This document shows, one piece after another, positions 5,332-5,970 of a stretch of DNA of 5,970 nt. The stretch lies in assembly GCA_018335765.1 (NCBI GenBank), contig JAGXRU010000180.1, positions 1 through 5,970 on the forward strand, in the 5' to 3' direction. The position numbers and the translations under genes were made by a program. This DNA comes from Alkaliphilus sp. (GTDB taxonomy: Bacteria; Bacillota; Clostridia; Peptostreptococcales; Thermotaleaceae). Numbering within the stretch: position 1 is the first letter of the stretch; each line of letters starts with the position of its first letter. The notes below the pieces were generated by a model. It had not been told where the DNA came from. It saw nothing but the letters and a program-made list of their open reading frames with translations, and searched no databases.

Positions 5332-5970
5332 TGATTAAGGTTCAAGGTAAAACAATCACTGCTGAACAAGTTATAAATCAAATTCAATTCAATACCACAG
5401 AACAAAAAGTCATCCATATATTATCCCTCAGCAATGAAGTTTATGAGTATGATTCACTAATTCAGCTAAAATTCGAGTTGAATCTTCGATCTAATACTGT
5501 AAATGCAGCAATAGAGCTTAATAGTTCTGAATTTGCCTTTCGTGTCTTTCGAAAATCCTTTTGCAATCCAATTTATTGGAACCGTACTGATGAGGGAGGC
5601 TTTGATTTGCAGTCAGATGTAAAACCTAGTGATGCTATCAAAGACATTTATAATAATAGTTCAAAATATGGAACAGAATGTGCCACCGCCATGATTATTG
5701 TTTTCTATAAAGCCTTGCTAGATCTCCTTCCGGTGACATTATTTAATCAGTTTTACTCTAATATTTATCTTATGAATTGGAAATCACTTGACAAAGATCT
5801 AGGTCTTTATGTGGTGAACAATCCTACTGATTTTTTGCCTGGTGATTGTATGTATTTTAAAAATCCGGAAGTAGATCCAGTTACCCCTGAGTGGCAGGGG
5901 GAAAATGTGATTAATTTAGGTGATGGTAAATATTACGGACATGGTATAGGTATAAATACTGCTGATGAAA
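5331..5970 (+). CDS. tgl: Protein-glutamine gamma-glutamyltransferase (spore coat transglutaminase), C-terminus cut off by window edge
   Basis: I translated 213 codons from the GTG at 5331 with no stop before the right edge. Bacillus subtilis Tgl has 245 residues, so most of the enzyme is present. Tgl forms epsilon-(gamma-glutamyl)lysine crosslinks between coat proteins (GerQ is a known B. subtilis substrate) in the mother cell during late sporulation. The recognisable blocks are TECATAMIIVFYKALL (115-130), LPGDCMYFKNPEVDP (169-183), WQGENVI (188-194) and YYGHGIGI (201-208). The catalytic residues of the B. subtilis enzyme, C116, E187 and H200, correspond to C117, E191 and H204, and the E-to-H spacing of 13 is identical. 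The start codon overlaps the stop of the upstream gene by one base, and its SD (GGGGGTGAG, 5319-5327) lies inside that gene. No other start codon in frame is plausible before M121. Confidence 0.93.
   Translation, partial: MIKVQGKTITAEQVINQIQFNTTEQKVIHILSLSNEVYEYDSLIQLKFELNLRSNTVNAAIELNSSEFAFRVFRKSFCNPIYWNRTDEGGFDLQSDVKPSDAIKDIYNNSSKYGTECATAMIIVFYKALLDLLPVTLFNQFYSNIYLMNWKSLDKDLGLYVVNNPTDFLPGDCMYFKNPEVDPVTPEWQGENVINLGDGKYYGHGIGINTADE

Noticed and set aside
1..5970. CRISPR arrays, insertion sequences, tRNA or rRNA genes
   Set aside because: No spaced direct repeats, transposase-like frames, terminal inverted repeats or RNA gene signatures were seen.

Overview
The window looks like a chromosomal piece of a low-GC, endospore-forming Firmicute, most likely a member of the Clostridia. 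The codon use is AT-rich, the Shine-Dalgarno (SD) sequences are strong GGAGG-type, half of the six genes start with GTG or TTG, and a spore-type (Bacillus Tgl-like) transglutaminase is present. The genus cannot be named from the sequence alone.

Left part, minus strand (1-1789): a late cobalamin (vitamin B12) cluster in the order cobU, cobS, cobC. CobU phosphorylates and guanylylates adenosylcobinamide, CobS joins the product to alpha-ribazole, and the CobC-type phosphatase removes the 5'-phosphate of the ribazole moiety. Together they assemble the nucleotide loop. cobT is not in the window. cobC runs off the left edge.

Middle, minus strand (1804-3914): a membrane-anchored VanW/G5-domain protein of the YoaR type, followed by an O6-methylguanine-DNA methyltransferase (ogt). 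The pair ends in a near-ideal intrinsic terminator. That terminator lies only 14 nt before the cobU start, so little room remains for a separate cob promoter downstream of it. No B12 riboswitch is visible.

Right part, plus strand (3915-5970): a 328-bp divergent intergenic region. It holds an orphan plus-strand terminator with no gene before it, possible sporulation-type promoter elements, and a strong SD. Then comes an unrecognised 362-residue protein whose stop codon overlaps the GTG start of tgl, the spore-coat protein-glutamine gamma-glutamyltransferase. tgl runs off the right edge, but all three catalytic residues are inside the window. The unknown gene translationally linked to tgl is the best candidate for undescribed biology here: a possible partner, substrate or regulator of coat crosslinking.
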